A stretch of DNA of 5,050 nucleotides from Halanaerobiales bacterium (GTDB lineage: Bacteria > Bacillota > Halanaerobiia > Halanaerobiales > M55B127). The DNA is taken from NCBI GenBank assembly GCA_021736965.1, contig JAIPEV010000148.1, forward strand, positions 1 through 5,050. Direction: 5' to 3'. Positions 4,741 to 5,050 of this stretch are shown in pieces (the stretch's first letter is position 1; each line of letters opens with the position of its first letter). Both the position numbers and the translations under genes were made by a program. The notes under the pieces are model-generated. The model saw only the letters and a program-made list of their open reading frames with translations, was not told the DNA's origin and did no database searches.

Positions 4741-4856
4741 AATACATAAATAAGTATTCATATTTTGTATTAGCCTGTTTTATTGAAGGAGTAAGTATTT
4801 TAATGAATATAGTTATTAAACCATTTTTAGAAATAGATGATGTTAGGAGGATTTAA
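4737..4856 (+). CDS. 39-residue probable membrane peptide
   Basis: ATG 4737 overlaps the preceding TGA (ATGA at 4737-4740) and the frame runs to TAA 4854-4856. The peptide begins MKYINKYSYFVLACF and continues IEGVSILMNIVIKPF, ending in an acidic-then-basic tail, LEIDDVRRI. Residues 7-31 are strongly hydrophobic, with one interrupting Glu, so a single membrane helix is plausible, with the lysine-containing N-terminus on the cytoplasmic side. No ribosome binding site beyond the coupling is seen unless AAGGAGACCAG-like bases near 4720-4730 serve. Its end overlaps the ribosome binding site of the next gene. No family is recognised, and at this length an accidental open frame cannot be excluded, although the exact overlaps on both sides favour a real gene. 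Confidence 0.5.
   Translation: MKYINKYSYFVLACFIEGVSILMNIVIKPFLEIDDVRRI
4845..4850 (+). promoter_or_regulatory. Ribosome binding site that decides the start at 4858
   Basis: AGGAGG lies 7 bases before ATG 4858. An in-frame ATG at 4837 lies upstream of this site and would translate through it, so 4858 is the likely true start. Confidence 0.85.
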
Positions 4857-4857
4857 G

Positions 4858-5031
4858 ATGGATAAGAAACATACTAGAAAGCATTGTAAAAATTGCTTAT
4901 GGCCTAATATAGATATAGGTTGTCAGGTATTTGATAATAGAAGTGATCCGATCTTAAATGATGATGGATTTTGTAATGCAAGGATAACTAATAAAAGTAA
5001 GTTTGAGAAATTACAGAGAGAATTGCAGTAA
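4858..5031 (+). CDS. Small four-cysteine protein, putative zinc-binding
   Basis: This 57-residue protein starts MDKKHTRKHCKNCLW. It has four cysteines, C10, C13, C22 and C39, with the first two as CxxC, plus H5 and H9 just before. That is consistent with a small zinc finger of the kind often scattered through phage early regions. The middle segment (DNRSDPILNDDGFCNAR, 26-42) is polar. The C-terminus is a charged helix (FEKLQRELQ). No catalytic motif or membrane segment is visible. The start at 4858 is chosen because of the AGGAGG at 4845-4850. Function is unknown; binding to nucleic acid or to a host protein would be typical for such proteins but is inference. Confidence 0.82.
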   Translation: MDKKHTRKHCKNCLWPNIDIGCQVFDNRSDPILNDDGFCNARITNKSKFEKLQRELQ

Positions 5032-5050
5032 GGTGGTGATATAAATAATG
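5030..5050 (+). promoter_or_regulatory. Ribosome binding site and start codon of a gene leaving the window
   Basis: AAGGTGGTGAT begins inside the preceding stop (TAA 5029-5031) and is followed by ATG at 5048-5050, the last three bases of the window. Spacing from the GGTGAT part is about 8-9 bases. Nothing of the product can be seen. Confidence 0.6.

Noticed and set aside
4837..4857. ATG 4837 as start of the four-cysteine protein
   Set aside because: The only good ribosome binding site (AGGAGG 4845-4850) lies downstream of it and is correctly spaced for ATG 4858.
1..5050. CRISPR array, tRNA, rRNA, transposase, attachment site or origin repeats
   Set aside because: No regularly spaced repeats, tRNA-like cloverleaf, transposase motifs, terminal inverted repeats or iteron array could be seen; the window is almost fully coding.

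Overview
The window is a very AT-rich, entirely plus-strand block of tightly packed genes. Many start codons follow strong AGGAGG-type ribosome binding sites, and several neighbours overlap by one to eight bases. This layout and the proteins recognised point to the early or recombination region of a tailed phage or prophage of a low-GC Bacillota host, plausibly a clostridium-like bacterium. No structural, lysis, integrase, tRNA, rRNA or CRISPR feature is present, so whether it is a free phage or a prophage cannot be decided.

Layout: (1) 1-138, the tail of an unidentified protein. (2) 153-548, a conserved phage protein of unknown function with a GSCSSCD motif. (3) 572-1402, a RecT-family single-strand annealing protein with a very long acidic tail. 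(4) 1402-1713 and 1710-2006, two small coupled genes that look like diverged paralogues of the common phage LIAxSPE/LIAAAPE family. (5) 1999-2772, a free-standing HNH homing endonuclease with a zinc-binding N-terminus and two C-terminal helix-turn-helix units. (6) 2786-3604, a RecE/Cas4-like PD-(D/E)XK exonuclease that appears to start at a rare ATT codon. (7) 3605-3662, the only substantial intergenic gap, holding a hairpin. (8) 3663-4550, a protein joining three homing-endonuclease-associated repeats to a sigma-70 region-4-like domain. (9) 4555-4740, 4737-4856 and 4858-5031, three small proteins: one unknown, one probable membrane peptide and one four-cysteine protein. A further gene begins at 5048.

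How the genes fit together: the RecE-like exonuclease would resect double-stranded ends and RecT would anneal the exposed strands, giving a two-component phage recombination system. Unusually, the two halves are separated by two small genes and a homing endonuclease. The exonuclease gene is also followed by a second gene built from homing-endonuclease-type repeats. Both homing-type genes are visibly more AT-rich than the exonuclease gene between them, which suggests acquired passengers. The points most worth a second look are the repeat/sigma-region-4 fusion, the ATT start of the exonuclease and the alternative RNA pairing around the start of the fusion gene.
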